64,000 bases of DNA from Hathewaya massiliensis (lineage in GTDB: Bacteria > Bacillota > Clostridia > Clostridiales > Clostridiaceae): positions 1-64,000 of the forward strand of contig NZ_CABFVD010000002.1 in assembly GCF_902143515.1 (NCBI RefSeq). Reading direction: 5' to 3'. Of this stretch, positions 1 to 8,116 are shown one piece after another. Position 1 is the stretch's first letter; the number at the start of each line of letters is the position of its first letter. The notes under the pieces are model-generated. The model was not told where the DNA came from. It did no database searches and was given only the letters and a program-made list of their open reading frames with translations. The translations under genes and the position numbers were made by a program.

Positions 1-8
1 AATCAGCA

Positions 9-125
9 TCTGGTGGCAATGGCGTAAAGGTAACACTCCTTCCCATACCGAACAGGCAAGTTAAGCTTTATAGCGCTGATGGTACTGCAGGGGAAGCCCT
101 GTGGGAGAGTAAGACGTCGCCAGGT
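9..125 (+). rRNA. rrf: 5S ribosomal RNA
   Basis: The stretch has the standard 5S length of about 117 nt and the usual conserved core: CCATACCGAAC near position 45 and GGGAGAGTAAGACG near the 3' end. The terminal helix can be drawn between CTGGTG at 10-15 and CGCCAG at 119-124. It is the last rRNA of an operon whose 16S and 23S genes lie upstream of the window, and a tRNA follows within a few bases. The exact ends are estimated from the helix. Confidence 0.95.
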
Positions 126-130
126 AATAT

Positions 131-206
131 GATCTACTAGCTCAGTCGGTAGAGCACATGACTTTTAATCATGGTGTCCGGGGTTCGATTCCCCGGTAGA
201 TCACCA
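131..206 (+). tRNA. tRNA-Lys (anticodon TTT)
   Basis: A complete cloverleaf can be drawn. The acceptor stem is GATCTAC paired with GTAGATC, the D arm contains AGCTCAGTCGGTAGAGC, the anticodon loop CTTTTAA carries TTT, the T arm is GGGGTTCGATTCCCC, and the 3' CCA is encoded. It lies 5 bases after the 5S gene and is probably transcribed with the rRNA operon. Confidence 0.97.
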
Positions 207-239
207 AAAAGCATCTTACATAGGTAAGGTGCTTTTTTA
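207..239 (+). terminator. Terminator of the rRNA/tRNA operon
   Basis: An inverted repeat AAGCATCTTAC / GTAAGGTGCTT with a 4-base loop is followed by a run of T. It sits directly after the tRNA CCA end. Confidence 0.9.
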
Positions 240-451
240 TTTTTTGTTTTTTAAACTTTTATCACAATTACTTAATTATATTATTTTTACTCATAATATT
301 AAGGTTACAATGTTTAATTATGGCGTTTTCAGGTATATATTATAAGTTATAATGGTAACCTCTGATGGTATAAAAGATTTTTTAATTCTACGTTTTCAGT
401 TATATATTTAAGGTAAACATAAGGGAAACTGTATTGAATTTCTTAAATAGT

Positions 452-478
452 TTGATATACTGTATAATATAGAACTGC
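452..478 (+). promoter_or_regulatory. Possible sigma-A promoter for the ABC exporter
   Basis: TTGATA at 452-457 and TATAAT at 473-478 are 15 bases apart, upstream of the ABC gene pair. AT-rich DNA gives many chance matches, so this is a candidate. The rest of 240-526 shows no gene. Confidence 0.4.
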
Positions 479-526
479 ATAATACTTATGTCAATATAAT
501 TTTTATATCAACATAACCCTTATATT

Positions 527-590
527 AGGAGGTTGATGTTTATTTTTATTAAAAAACCATCACTCAAACTTCAGTAAGTGGTGGGATATT
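527..590 (+). promoter_or_regulatory. Possible leader peptide with overlapping hairpin
   Basis: A strong AGGAGG (527-532) precedes an ATG at 536 that opens a 13-codon frame ending with TAA at 575-577. The stop lies at the edge of a hairpin made by CCATCACT (557-564) and AGTGGTGG (577-584), followed by a T-rich stretch. A translated leader whose stop falls in a stem could work as an attenuator for the ABC genes starting at 613. This is inference: the SD-ATG spacing is short and the T-run is weak. Confidence 0.35.
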
Positions 591-612
591 TTATTATTAG
601 GGGGCCTTAAAT

Positions 613-1509
613 ATGAGTATTTTAAAGGTAAAAAATCTTTCGAAAAAGTATAGTAAAACCCTTGCTGTTGATAATTTAAGTTTTACCCTAGAGGAAGGGA
701 AGATTACTATTTTAGCAGGACCGAATGGAGCAGGAAAGACTACTACTATTAAATGTATCTTAGGATTAATTAAAAAGAATAGTGGGACAGTTTTAATTGA
801 TGAAAATGACATTAAGGAGAAGAAGGGAAAGGTTGCTTATATTCCAGAAACTCCTGATATATATCCTTATTTAACTGTTTGGGAGGGAATGAAGTTTATT
901 TCTCTAGCTTATGGGTTAAAGGACTGGGAGGGGAGAGCAAAAGAGATTTTATCCATGTTTAATATATTTGATAAGAGAAATGAAATAGGAAAAAGCTTAT
1001 CTAAGGGAATGAAACAAAAGCTTTCCATTTCTATGGCACTTTTACATGAACCAGATATATTTTTAATTGATGAACCTTTTGTTGGGCTTGATCCTCTTGG
1101 AATTAAAGAGTTTAAGCAAGCTTTAAAAATCTTAAGGGATAATGGTAAAAGTGTTTTAATTAGTACTCATATGCTAGGTACTGTAGAGGAGTTAGGGGAT
1201 AATATTATAATTATGAAGAATGGTAAACTTATCTTTGAAGGTTCTATGGACAAGTTAAGAGGTAGTATTGAAGACAGCACCATGAAGCTTGAAGATATAT
1301 TTATTGATGTAACTACTAGAGAGGAAGGAAAAGCTATACAGGATAAGAAAAATATAGGGAATGACATTGAGAGCAAGTACGAAGGTAATTATAATAATAT
1401 AGATGGAGAAAATAAGAATAATATTGAAAAATACACTAAAGAGAATATAAATGAGGAAGATGAATATAGAATAAATAGAGATGAAGGCAAAGAGAGTGAG
1501 AGGAAATAA
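613..1509 (+). CDS. ABC transporter ATP-binding protein
   Basis: This is the ATPase subunit of an ABC-2-type exporter. The Walker A motif GPNGAGKTT is at residues 36-44, the signature LSKGMKQ near 129, Walker B with IFLIDEP near 150, and the switch histidine in STHM. After the normal ATPase domain (about 230 residues) comes an unusual tail of some 65 residues, very rich in Glu, Lys, Asn and Arg, with no recognisable domain. The ATG follows AGGGGGCC. The membrane subunit starts 11 bases downstream, so the two form an operon. The substrate cannot be read from sequence; ATPases of this type export peptides, drugs or lipids. Confidence 0.9.
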   Translation: MSILKVKNLSKKYSKTLAVDNLSFTLEEGKITILAGPNGAGKTTTIKCILGLIKKNSGTVLIDENDIKEKKGKVAYIPETPDIYPYLTVWEGMKFISLAYGLKDWEGRAKEILSMFNIFDKRNEIGKSLSKGMKQKLSISMALLHEPDIFLIDEPFVGLDPLGIKEFKQALKILRDNGKSVLISTHMLGTVEELGDNIIIMKNGKLIFEGSMDKLRGSIEDSTMKLEDIFIDVTTREEGKAIQDKKNIGNDIESKYEGNYNNIDGENKNNIEKYTKENINEEDEYRINRDEGKESERK

Positions 1510-1520
1510 GGGGGATATGT

Positions 1521-3104
1521 ATGATTAATGATTTTAAAAACTTAATAGGAATAGAATTTTTACATTTTAAATCATATAAAAGATATTTACTTAGTAATCC
1601 CTTATCTGCAATAAAGGAATTTATGAGTACTGCAGGTAACATATTATTTTTCTCTATGTATATAGCTATGATTGTGATTTTCAAAGATAATAGTGAGATT
1701 GGTAAGTTTTTGGGGTATATTGGCAAGGACTATGTTGCTCTAGATTATATAGTAATGAGTATATTGCTTATAATTTTTTTATATAACTTGTTTAAATCTG
1801 AAAATACGTATTCTTCTTTTATTTTTAGCAGTCATGATGTTCATTATTTATTTCCTAGTTCTATTGGAGAGCGTTCTGTATTTTTATTTTACCTTATTAA
1901 AGAAGCTTTAAAATTTTTCTTTCAATATATAATGATTGGGATATTTTTTATTTATACAACAAAGGTAATGCCTTATAAGATTTTCTTAGGGGCTCTAGGT
2001 TTTATATTGGTGTATTTATTTATAAAAGGATTTAACTTTTTAATATTTTCTTTAAGAACTAGGATTCAATGTAGAAAGCAAATTAGAATTTTTACTATTA
2101 TATATTTAATTATATCTTTAGGCTATGGTTTATATAGTTTAATAATTAAGAGTGAGCCATTTAAAGTTTTAGGGCTTTGGCAATTAACAAAATTTATAGT
2201 TTATCCTATTAAGAGTACAGGTCTACTGTTTATTGATTTTGGCATTATGGCAATTTTAGTATCGCTTATCATGTTCTTTGCTATTACTTATGCTGTAGAT
2301 TATTATGGAGAAATTGGAGAAGCAGTAAGTGGTATGGAAGAGGTTTCTGCTAAGCTTAAAGATGTGGATAATATTGCTATGGAGGAATCTATAAAAAAGG
2401 ATGCTAAAATAGTAAGTTATAAGGAGAATTTTTTAACTAAGATAAATGGGTCAGGAGCTTTTTTGTATAAAGCTTATATTTTTAATAAAAGAAATAATGC
2501 TCATAAACGTGTTGTTATAGCATCTATAATAGGGCTTATTTTGTCTACCACCTTTGTAGTTTTTGCAACTATGAAAAGTTTTCAAAGTAAAATCATTTGG
2601 TCTATTTTATTTGGAATAGGGTATCTTTTTATGAATTTTTCTTATAATTCTAGGGATAATTTAAAATATGAACTGTCTAAGATGTATTTTACTTTGATTC
2701 CTGATAAGATATATAAAAAGCTTATATATATAGGAATATACGATTTAATTTTAAGAAGTATACCTATGATTATTTTAATATTGCCATGTTATTTTTTAAA
2801 TAGTATTAATAGAGCACAATTGCTACTTTATCATGTATCTATTCCTTTAGTAGGATTATTTATTCTTTCTGTTAATAACATTTTTGCAATTTTTACTCCC
2901 TTAGATATAAAAACATCTGAGTCAATTTTAAAGGGAATTGGAGCTATAGTAATGGTTTTAATTTTAGGTATACCTGTTGCGGGTATAAGCTTTTTATTTG
3001 GTGAGAGTAATTTAAGCTTTTTACTGATATTTTTAAGTTTTATTTTATTAAACCTTATTATGATTTTTATAAGCGATAAATTATTTAGTACAATTGAAAA
3101 ATAA
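1521..3104 (+). CDS. ABC-2-type multi-span permease
   Basis: A 527-residue, strongly hydrophobic protein with many predicted membrane segments in two clusters (about 35-240 and 330-525), separated by a charged cytoplasmic stretch around residues 265-320. It follows the ATPase gene by 11 bases behind a GGGGG ribosome binding site and is its obvious partner. No catalytic motif is visible. Large ABC-2 permeases with two membrane halves usually act as exporters; the cargo is unknown. Confidence 0.8.
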   Translation: MINDFKNLIGIEFLHFKSYKRYLLSNPLSAIKEFMSTAGNILFFSMYIAMIVIFKDNSEIGKFLGYIGKDYVALDYIVMSILLIIFLYNLFKSENTYSSFIFSSHDVHYLFPSSIGERSVFLFYLIKEALKFFFQYIMIGIFFIYTTKVMPYKIFLGALGFILVYLFIKGFNFLIFSLRTRIQCRKQIRIFTIIYLIISLGYGLYSLIIKSEPFKVLGLWQLTKFIVYPIKSTGLLFIDFGIMAILVSLIMFFAITYAVDYYGEIGEAVSGMEEVSAKLKDVDNIAMEESIKKDAKIVSYKENFLTKINGSGAFLYKAYIFNKRNNAHKRVVIASIIGLILSTTFVVFATMKSFQSKIIWSILFGIGYLFMNFSYNSRDNLKYELSKMYFTLIPDKIYKKLIYIGIYDLILRSIPMIILILPCYFLNSINRAQLLLYHVSIPLVGLFILSVNNIFAIFTPLDIKTSESILKGIGAIVMVLILGIPVAGISFLFGESNLSFLLIFLSFILLNLIMIFISDKLFSTIEK

Positions 3105-3117
3105 AAAATTAAAATTG

Positions 3118-3183
3118 TTATCCGGGAATGTAGCCGTTCTTTTCTCCACTTTAAAGAATTAGAGCGGATAATCAGGGGATAAA
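3118..3183 (-). repeat. Dispersed intergenic repeat, copy A
   Basis: Read on the minus strand it contains ATCCGCTCTAATTCT followed by AAAGTGGAGAAAAG and CGGCTAC. This matches copy B at 14592-14711 and, more loosely, copies C (27368) and D (56941). Its ends TTATCCG and CGGATAA are also inverted copies of each other. It lies between the ABC permease stop and its terminator. Confidence 0.7.
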
Positions 3184-3201
3184 TTTTATGTATATGGTTA
3201 G

Positions 3202-3257
3202 TTAATACCTGTTTTAATGCTTAAATTTTTAAGATATTAAAGCAGGTATTATTTTTA
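3202..3257 (+). terminator. Terminator after the ABC exporter pair
   Basis: The inverted repeat AATACCTG(T)TTTAAT / ATTAAAGCAGGTATT encloses an AT-rich loop and is followed by ATTTTTA. From 3258 to the next start at 3528 I see no gene, only AT-rich sequence that probably holds the promoter of the DMT permease. Confidence 0.75.
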
Positions 3258-3527
3258 AAAATGCAAAAACATACGAACTTGCATAATCAAGCAACTGTAT
3301 ATATGTACATTTGTGCATGTTTTCAGTAGCAGTGAAATAGAAATATAAAGTATATATGCATAACCAGATTTTAATTTCAGATACTAACTAGTAGAGTATA
3401 TAAACTTGAATTGAGTCAGTGATATATTAAAGTGATATATTAATTAGAAGATATATATAAGAAAAAGGTTTTAAAGTCCAATGTATGCCAATTATATATT
3501 AGTTAATTAGAGAGAGGTAATTTTGTT

Positions 3528-4382
3528 ATGAAATACTATATTCAGTTTATTTTAATATTAGTTAGTATGATTTGGGGCATAAAGCCTATTGTTATAAAGG
3601 GGAGTTTAGGAGTGGTTACTCCAAATGAATATACTTTACTTAGAATATTATTTGGAGCAGTTTTCTCTTGGATATTTCTATTTTTTAAAAGGGATTATAT
3701 TTCTGTAGAAAAGAAGGATATTAAAGGGATTTTATTTATATCTATAATAGGGTTTTTCAATTTTCAATTTTTGTACGGCATAGGAATAAGTATGACTACA
3801 GCTGGAAATACAGCTATTATAATGGGGAGTTTACCTATTTTAGTTTCTATAATAAATCATTTTTTTGGAATTGAAAAAATTAATAGGAGATCTATGACAG
3901 CTATTTTAATATCATTTATTGGCATAATCTTAGTTATATTTTCCCCGGGAAATATTAACTTTTCTAAAAAGAGCATTTTAGGAGGCTTAATTGTATTATT
4001 TAGCGCCTTAGGTTATGCGATTTACACAGTTTTTTCTAAGGAACTTATGAAAAAATACCCTCCAAGTCAAATTACTACTTTTGCTATAAGTATAACTGCC
4101 TTAGTAATGCTTTTTATATCGGGCTTTAGGGTTAATATTAAAGCTATTAATTTTAAACTTTTTTTAAGTCTTATTTATTCAGGAGTTATTGCTATGTTTA
4201 TAGCTAATTTTCTTTGGACTTGGGCTATTAGCAAAAGTGAGAGTAGTACTGATGTGTCCTTATATAATAATTTAAATCCTGTGTTTACTTTAATATTTGC
4301 TTATTTCTTCTTAGGGGAAAAAGTTACCATAATTGCTTTTATAGGAGTGGTTGCCATACTATGTGGTTTAATATTAAAATAG
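3528..4382 (+). CDS. EamA/DMT-family permease
   Basis: A 284-residue protein with about ten hydrophobic segments arranged as two EamA repeats (roughly residues 5-135 and 150-284), the standard size of a drug/metabolite transporter superfamily member. The second half holds the typical re-entrant pattern with SLYNNLNPVFTLIFAYFFLGE near its end. The ATG follows AGAGAGGTAA. Such proteins export or import amino acids, purines and similar metabolites; the substrate cannot be assigned. It is a single gene, with MscS 74 bases downstream on the same strand. Confidence 0.88.
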   Translation: MKYYIQFILILVSMIWGIKPIVIKGSLGVVTPNEYTLLRILFGAVFSWIFLFFKRDYISVEKKDIKGILFISIIGFFNFQFLYGIGISMTTAGNTAIIMGSLPILVSIINHFFGIEKINRRSMTAILISFIGIILVIFSPGNINFSKKSILGGLIVLFSALGYAIYTVFSKELMKKYPPSQITTFAISITALVMLFISGFRVNIKAINFKLFLSLIYSGVIAMFIANFLWTWAISKSESSTDVSLYNNLNPVFTLIFAYFFLGEKVTIIAFIGVVAILCGLILK

Positions 4383-4456
4383 TATGTGAGAGGTTTATAC
4401 ATTTATAAATTTTACGTATCTGTTTATAATTTAATGAGGGAGAGGAGAGGGCCAGA

Positions 4457-5644
4457 TTGAGCTTTTCACAACTATTGATTTCAAGTACCTTTAATATTTT
4501 AGGGGATTTTAAAAAGTTTTTAGGATTTTTCACTAAAAATGATTATGAAAATATAAAAAGATTTGTTTTTTCTATAGCTATATTTCTTGTATTTTTATTG
4601 TTAAGAAAGGTATTTACAAAATACGTATTTTCACTATTTAAAAGATTACTTAGGAGGATAAAAGTTTTTTCTAGTTTTAAGATAGTTACTGCCTTTGAAA
4701 AACCTATAAACGGCTTATTTATATTATTTGGCACTTTTTTTGCTTTAAGAGTTTTAGGAATAAATTATTTTTCTGATATGACTTTTATTACAAGGATGTT
4801 TAGAAGTATTTTTGTAGTTTTAGTTTCTTCAGGATTTTATAACTTAAGTGAAGAGGTTTCTGTTTTGCCAGATAATATTAAAGAAAAGTTTGGTTTAAAC
4901 GGGGATAAAATTTTATTTCCTTTTATATCTAAATGCTTAAAATTTATAATTATAGCTCTTGCTGCTACTATAATTTTATCTGAATGGAATATAAATATTC
5001 AAATGTTTATAACAGGTCTAGGACTTGGAGGATTAGCTATTTCTCTTGCAGCTAAGGATGCAGCATCTAATATAATAGCAGGATTTATTTTGATTTTAGA
5101 AAAACCATTTAATATAGGAGATTCCATATTAACAGGAACCATAGAGGGTGTAGTTGAGGATATTTCATTTAGAAGTACAAAAATAAGAACCTTTACTCAA
5201 GAAGTGGTTATAGTACCAAATTCAGAGGTAGCTAATAAACCTATTATTAATTTTACAAGAAGAAATAAAAGAAAATGTACCTTTACTATTAGTATAAGTT
5301 ATGAAACTTCTAGGGCTAAAATTGAAAAAGCTATGGAAAGAATTAAGTATATGATAGAGAGTCATAAGAAGGTTGTTAAAGAAGATGTTATGGTGAACTT
5401 AGAGAAGGTTGGTGCCTTTAGTTTGGATATAGGCGTGTATTTTTATACTAATGTTACGGATTTAAAAACTTTTTCAGAAGTTAGAGAAGAAATAAATCTT
5501 AATATTTTAGATATATTAGGTGAAGAAGGCATAGAAATACCTTATCCAACTAACACAATTCATATAGATTCTTCTGTTAAAAGTAAGGATATTATAGAAG
5601 AAGACGTACTTATGGAGGAAATTGCTAATAAGGATATAAGTTAG
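4457..5644 (+). CDS. Mechanosensitive channel, MscS family
   Basis: A 395-residue small-conductance mechanosensitive channel that opens under membrane tension to release solutes. Four or so membrane segments come first, then the pore helix with the Gly/Ala-rich pattern GLGLGGLAISLAAKDAA near residues 190-205, followed by EKPFNIGD and the beta domain with VVIVPNSEVANKPI. The start is TTG at 4457 behind GGGAGAGGAGAGG; no better ATG lies upstream. It is longer than E. coli MscS (286 residues) because of an N-terminal membrane extension. No terminator is evident before the riboswitch region. Confidence 0.9.
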   Translation: MSFSQLLISSTFNILGDFKKFLGFFTKNDYENIKRFVFSIAIFLVFLLLRKVFTKYVFSLFKRLLRRIKVFSSFKIVTAFEKPINGLFILFGTFFALRVLGINYFSDMTFITRMFRSIFVVLVSSGFYNLSEEVSVLPDNIKEKFGLNGDKILFPFISKCLKFIIIALAATIILSEWNINIQMFITGLGLGGLAISLAAKDAASNIIAGFILILEKPFNIGDSILTGTIEGVVEDISFRSTKIRTFTQEVVIVPNSEVANKPIINFTRRNKRKCTFTISISYETSRAKIEKAMERIKYMIESHKKVVKEDVMVNLEKVGAFSLDIGVYFYTNVTDLKTFSEVREEINLNILDILGEEGIEIPYPTNTIHIDSSVKSKDIIEEDVLMEEIANKDIS

Positions 5645-5866
5645 ATGGTAGTGGTACAGTGGGGAGTTATGGTATAAAAGCTTAAATTGCTTTTTAATTA
5701 AGAAGATTTATTAAAAAAATATATTAAAGAAAATTAACAATAAAAAACTCTTATAATACTTGATTTATTACTTAAGTTAATGTAAATTATACATGGTAGA
5801 AAAATTAATATAGGTGAATGATAGTTATTGGAGATATTCTAAAGAAGTTGAGTTTAGGATGGAGAA

Positions 5867-6080
5867 GTGTTCTTGGAGATATCAAGTTTCCAAGCAGTAT
5901 TCTAAAGGGAGTTAATTTAGAATAACCGTAGGAGAAAGATAGAATTTTGCTTTAGGATTCTATTGAAGCTTTCAGGTTAAGTACAATAACTGGACACGTC
6001 CCTGGAGAGTCTCTATTTTAGAGCATCCAAGAAGCAACTTATTGAATACAATAAGGAATCTTTCAGATAAAAGGACAGGG
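5867..6080 (+). promoter_or_regulatory. Tandem glycine riboswitch (two aptamers)
   Basis: Two consecutive gcvT-type aptamers can be aligned. Aptamer 1 is closed by GTGTTC (5867-5872) with GGACAC (5992-5997) and contains CCGTAGGAG and GCTTTCAGGTTA. Aptamer 2 is closed by CCCT (6000-6003) with AGGG (6077-6080) and contains CCTGGAGAG, ATCCAAGAAGCAA, CTTTCAGATAAAAGGACAG. These are the conserved blocks of glycine aptamers. A terminator begins within the closing strand of aptamer 2, so glycine binding would be expected to hold back termination and switch the downstream TRIC gene on (inferred). The stretch 5645-5866 holds no gene and probably the promoter. Confidence 0.9.
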
Positions 6081-6125
6081 GGTAAAAAGCGCAGAGGTGG
6101 ACTATATGCTTTTTGCCCTCTTTTT
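6079..6125 (+). terminator. Riboswitch-controlled terminator
   Basis: GGGTAAAAAGC pairs with GCTTTTTGCCC, followed by TCTTTTTAT. Its 5' arm overlaps the last bases of the glycine riboswitch, the usual layout of a transcription-terminating switch. From 6126 to 6378 there is no other gene. Confidence 0.88.
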
Positions 6126-6378
6126 ATGTGCCTTTTTATATGAGTATATCTGTGCTATATGTGAAAATTTACTCTAGAAAGAAGAGCTCAATGATATCAC
6201 TACACATATCATATAAGGTATGATGCTATGTTCTGTTATTGTAAATCTTGGCTAACCATCAGTCTTTTAGCTTCAAAAACTAAGTATAATCATAAATTCT
6301 ATTATTGTAAATCTCCTTGTCCTAAAGGGAAGACATAAATTAAAAATTAAATTTAAAGGCATTAAAGGAGGGGTTTTT

Positions 6379-7122
6379 TTGTTAATATTAAACATTTTCG
6401 AAATTATAGGTACAATAGCTTTTGCTATATCTGGTGCTTTGGTTGGTATGCAGAAGAAACTTGATCTCTTTGGTATAACATTTTTAGGGATTATAACAGC
6501 AGTAGGAGGGGGAATTTTTAGAGATATGATTCTAGGAAACTTTCCACCAACTACCTTTAGAAAGCCAACATATTGCATTATTAGCATAGTATCTTCCATA
6601 GCTACATTTTACTTATATCCCGTATTTATAAATAGGTATGAAGAAGGTAAAAAGAGAACATTAACTCAAGAGGATATAAAAAATAATAAATATATGACTA
6701 AAGAACAACTTTTAAATATAATCACTAAATATGATCAAATGAGAATTTTAAAAAATGTAATAGTTTTATTTGATGCTATTGGACTTGGAGCTTTTACAGC
6801 TGTTGGGGCAAACCTTGCATATTATCATAAAAGTAGCAACATGTTTTTAGTTGCTTGCATGGGGCTTATAACAGGAGTAGGAGGAGGAATTTTAAGAGAT
6901 ACTTTTGTGCAAGATACACCTATGGTATTTAAAAAAGATATATATGCAGTAGCTTCAATTTTAGGGGCAGTGGTTTTATACTTATGCAATTACTATGGAA
7001 ATTCTTCAATAAATTCTCTTTATATATGTGCTATATTAACAGTAGGATTAAGGCTTCTATCAATTAAACTTAAATTAAATCTTCCTATATTTAATTCAGA
7101 TAAATATAATATAAGTTTATAA
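6379..7122 (+). CDS. TRIC/UPF0126-family membrane protein, glycine-regulated
   Basis: A 247-residue membrane protein with two copies of the TRIC (UPF0126, YicG-like) unit. Each copy ends in GGGxxRD: AVGGGIFRDM near residue 42 and GVGGGILRDT near 167. The usual family length is about 205. The extra residues form a charged loop of roughly 40 residues (84-126) between the two repeats. The start is TTG at 6379, six bases after AAAGGAGGGG. The upstream tandem glycine riboswitch suggests a role in glycine movement. Bacterial TRIC proteins have been described as cation channels, so either reading remains open; regulation by glycine is the stronger statement. Confidence 0.87.
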   Translation: MLILNIFEIIGTIAFAISGALVGMQKKLDLFGITFLGIITAVGGGIFRDMILGNFPPTTFRKPTYCIISIVSSIATFYLYPVFINRYEEGKKRTLTQEDIKNNKYMTKEQLLNIITKYDQMRILKNVIVLFDAIGLGAFTAVGANLAYYHKSSNMFLVACMGLITGVGGGILRDTFVQDTPMVFKKDIYAVASILGAVVLYLCNYYGNSSINSLYICAILTVGLRLLSIKLKLNLPIFNSDKYNISL

Positions 7123-7135
7123 ATTTGGACAAGTT

Positions 7136-7171
7136 AAAAACTTAGTAGCGTAAATGGTTACTAAGTTTTTA
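7136..7171 (+). terminator. Terminator after the TRIC gene
   Basis: The inverted repeat AAACTTAGTA / TTACTAAGTTT is followed by TTTAATTTT, 14 bases after the stop codon. Confidence 0.85.
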
Positions 7172-7349
7172 ATTTTAAATAAAAAAGGTTAATGAATAAT
7201 AAGGTTCTATTACTAAAATATCCATGGTATAATTTATCTAAAGAGAGAATATTCTTAATTTTATTTAATATTATTTTTAAAGAGGAGTGGGGAAGGGAGT
7301 TGAAGAATTTCATTAAAAATGAAATTTATAAATGTTTGGGGGAGATGCT

Positions 7350-7787
7350 ATGAAAAAGAAAGTAATTATTTTTATTTCAATTTTAGCTATAATAGGCATT
7401 TTTATAGCGGTGAAAGTTCAGCAGAATTCTTCAAGAAGTGATTTAGAAAAGGCATTAGGAGTAGATTTTAAGAAGGTAGATAAAGTAACAATAAGCTGTG
7501 GCACTACAGGAAAGAAATCAGATATAGTTGGGAAGGAAAAGATAGAAGTGTTTATTAAGAATTTTGATGGAGCAAAATTAACTAAAGATCAAGATCAAGA
7601 AAGAAGAGCTGGTTTTATATTATCTGTTACTTTATATAAGTCAAATAAAGATATTGGTGGATTTTCTTTTGGATATAATAAAATGATAGTGTACAAGGGT
7701 GATAACTTTACAAGATATACTTCTAGTATAAATATAGATGATGATAAAATTGAGAATATGAGATTGAAGTATGGTTTAACAAAGTAA
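7350..7787 (+). CDS. Hypothetical membrane-anchored extracytoplasmic protein
   Basis: One N-terminal hydrophobic segment (residues 4-20) with basic MKKK in front anchors or exports the protein; there is no lipobox Cys. The remaining 120 residues look like a small beta-rich domain with a DKVTIS...KIEVFIKNF pattern. I do not recognise it firmly. It resembles the small modules in the proteins at 60705 and 22227 (DUF5301-like layout). The ATG at 7350 is preferred over the ATG at 7332 because GGGGGAG lies 5 bases before it. It is a single-gene unit. Confidence 0.7.
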   Translation: MKKKVIIFISILAIIGIFIAVKVQQNSSRSDLEKALGVDFKKVDKVTISCGTTGKKSDIVGKEKIEVFIKNFDGAKLTKDQDQERRAGFILSVTLYKSNKDIGGFSFGYNKMIVYKGDNFTRYTSSINIDDDKIENMRLKYGLTK

Positions 7788-7896
7788 AGTATACGTTTTT
7801 TCAATAGCATTGAAGAGTTAATTTTATATAAGAGAAAAATATAATTTAGAGTAAGTTTAATAGTATAGTTAATAATAAAGTTCGAATAAGGTTATG

Positions 7897-7941
7897 AATC
7901 CTATGATTAACAAAAGGTTTATCATAGGATTTATTTTTTTA
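7897..7941 (+). terminator. Terminator
   Basis: A perfect 11-base inverted repeat AATCCTATGAT / ATCATAGGATT with a 13-base loop is followed by TATTTTTTT. It terminates the hypothetical gene at 7350-7787. The remaining sequence to 8116 is AT-rich and gene-free, with a TATAAT near 8056 that may be part of the LytS promoter. Confidence 0.88.
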
Positions 7942-8116
7942 ATAAGTTTCACGCCTTAAAGGAAATGTAATGAGGAACATGAATATTGTGGTTAATTATA
8001 TAAAAATAGCACAATATAAGTTGTAGAGAGATTTCATAAAGATACTTTTCAAGTGGTATAATTAAAATAACACATAATTAGAATAAAACACAAATCGTAA
8101 AAGTAGGTGAATTCTT

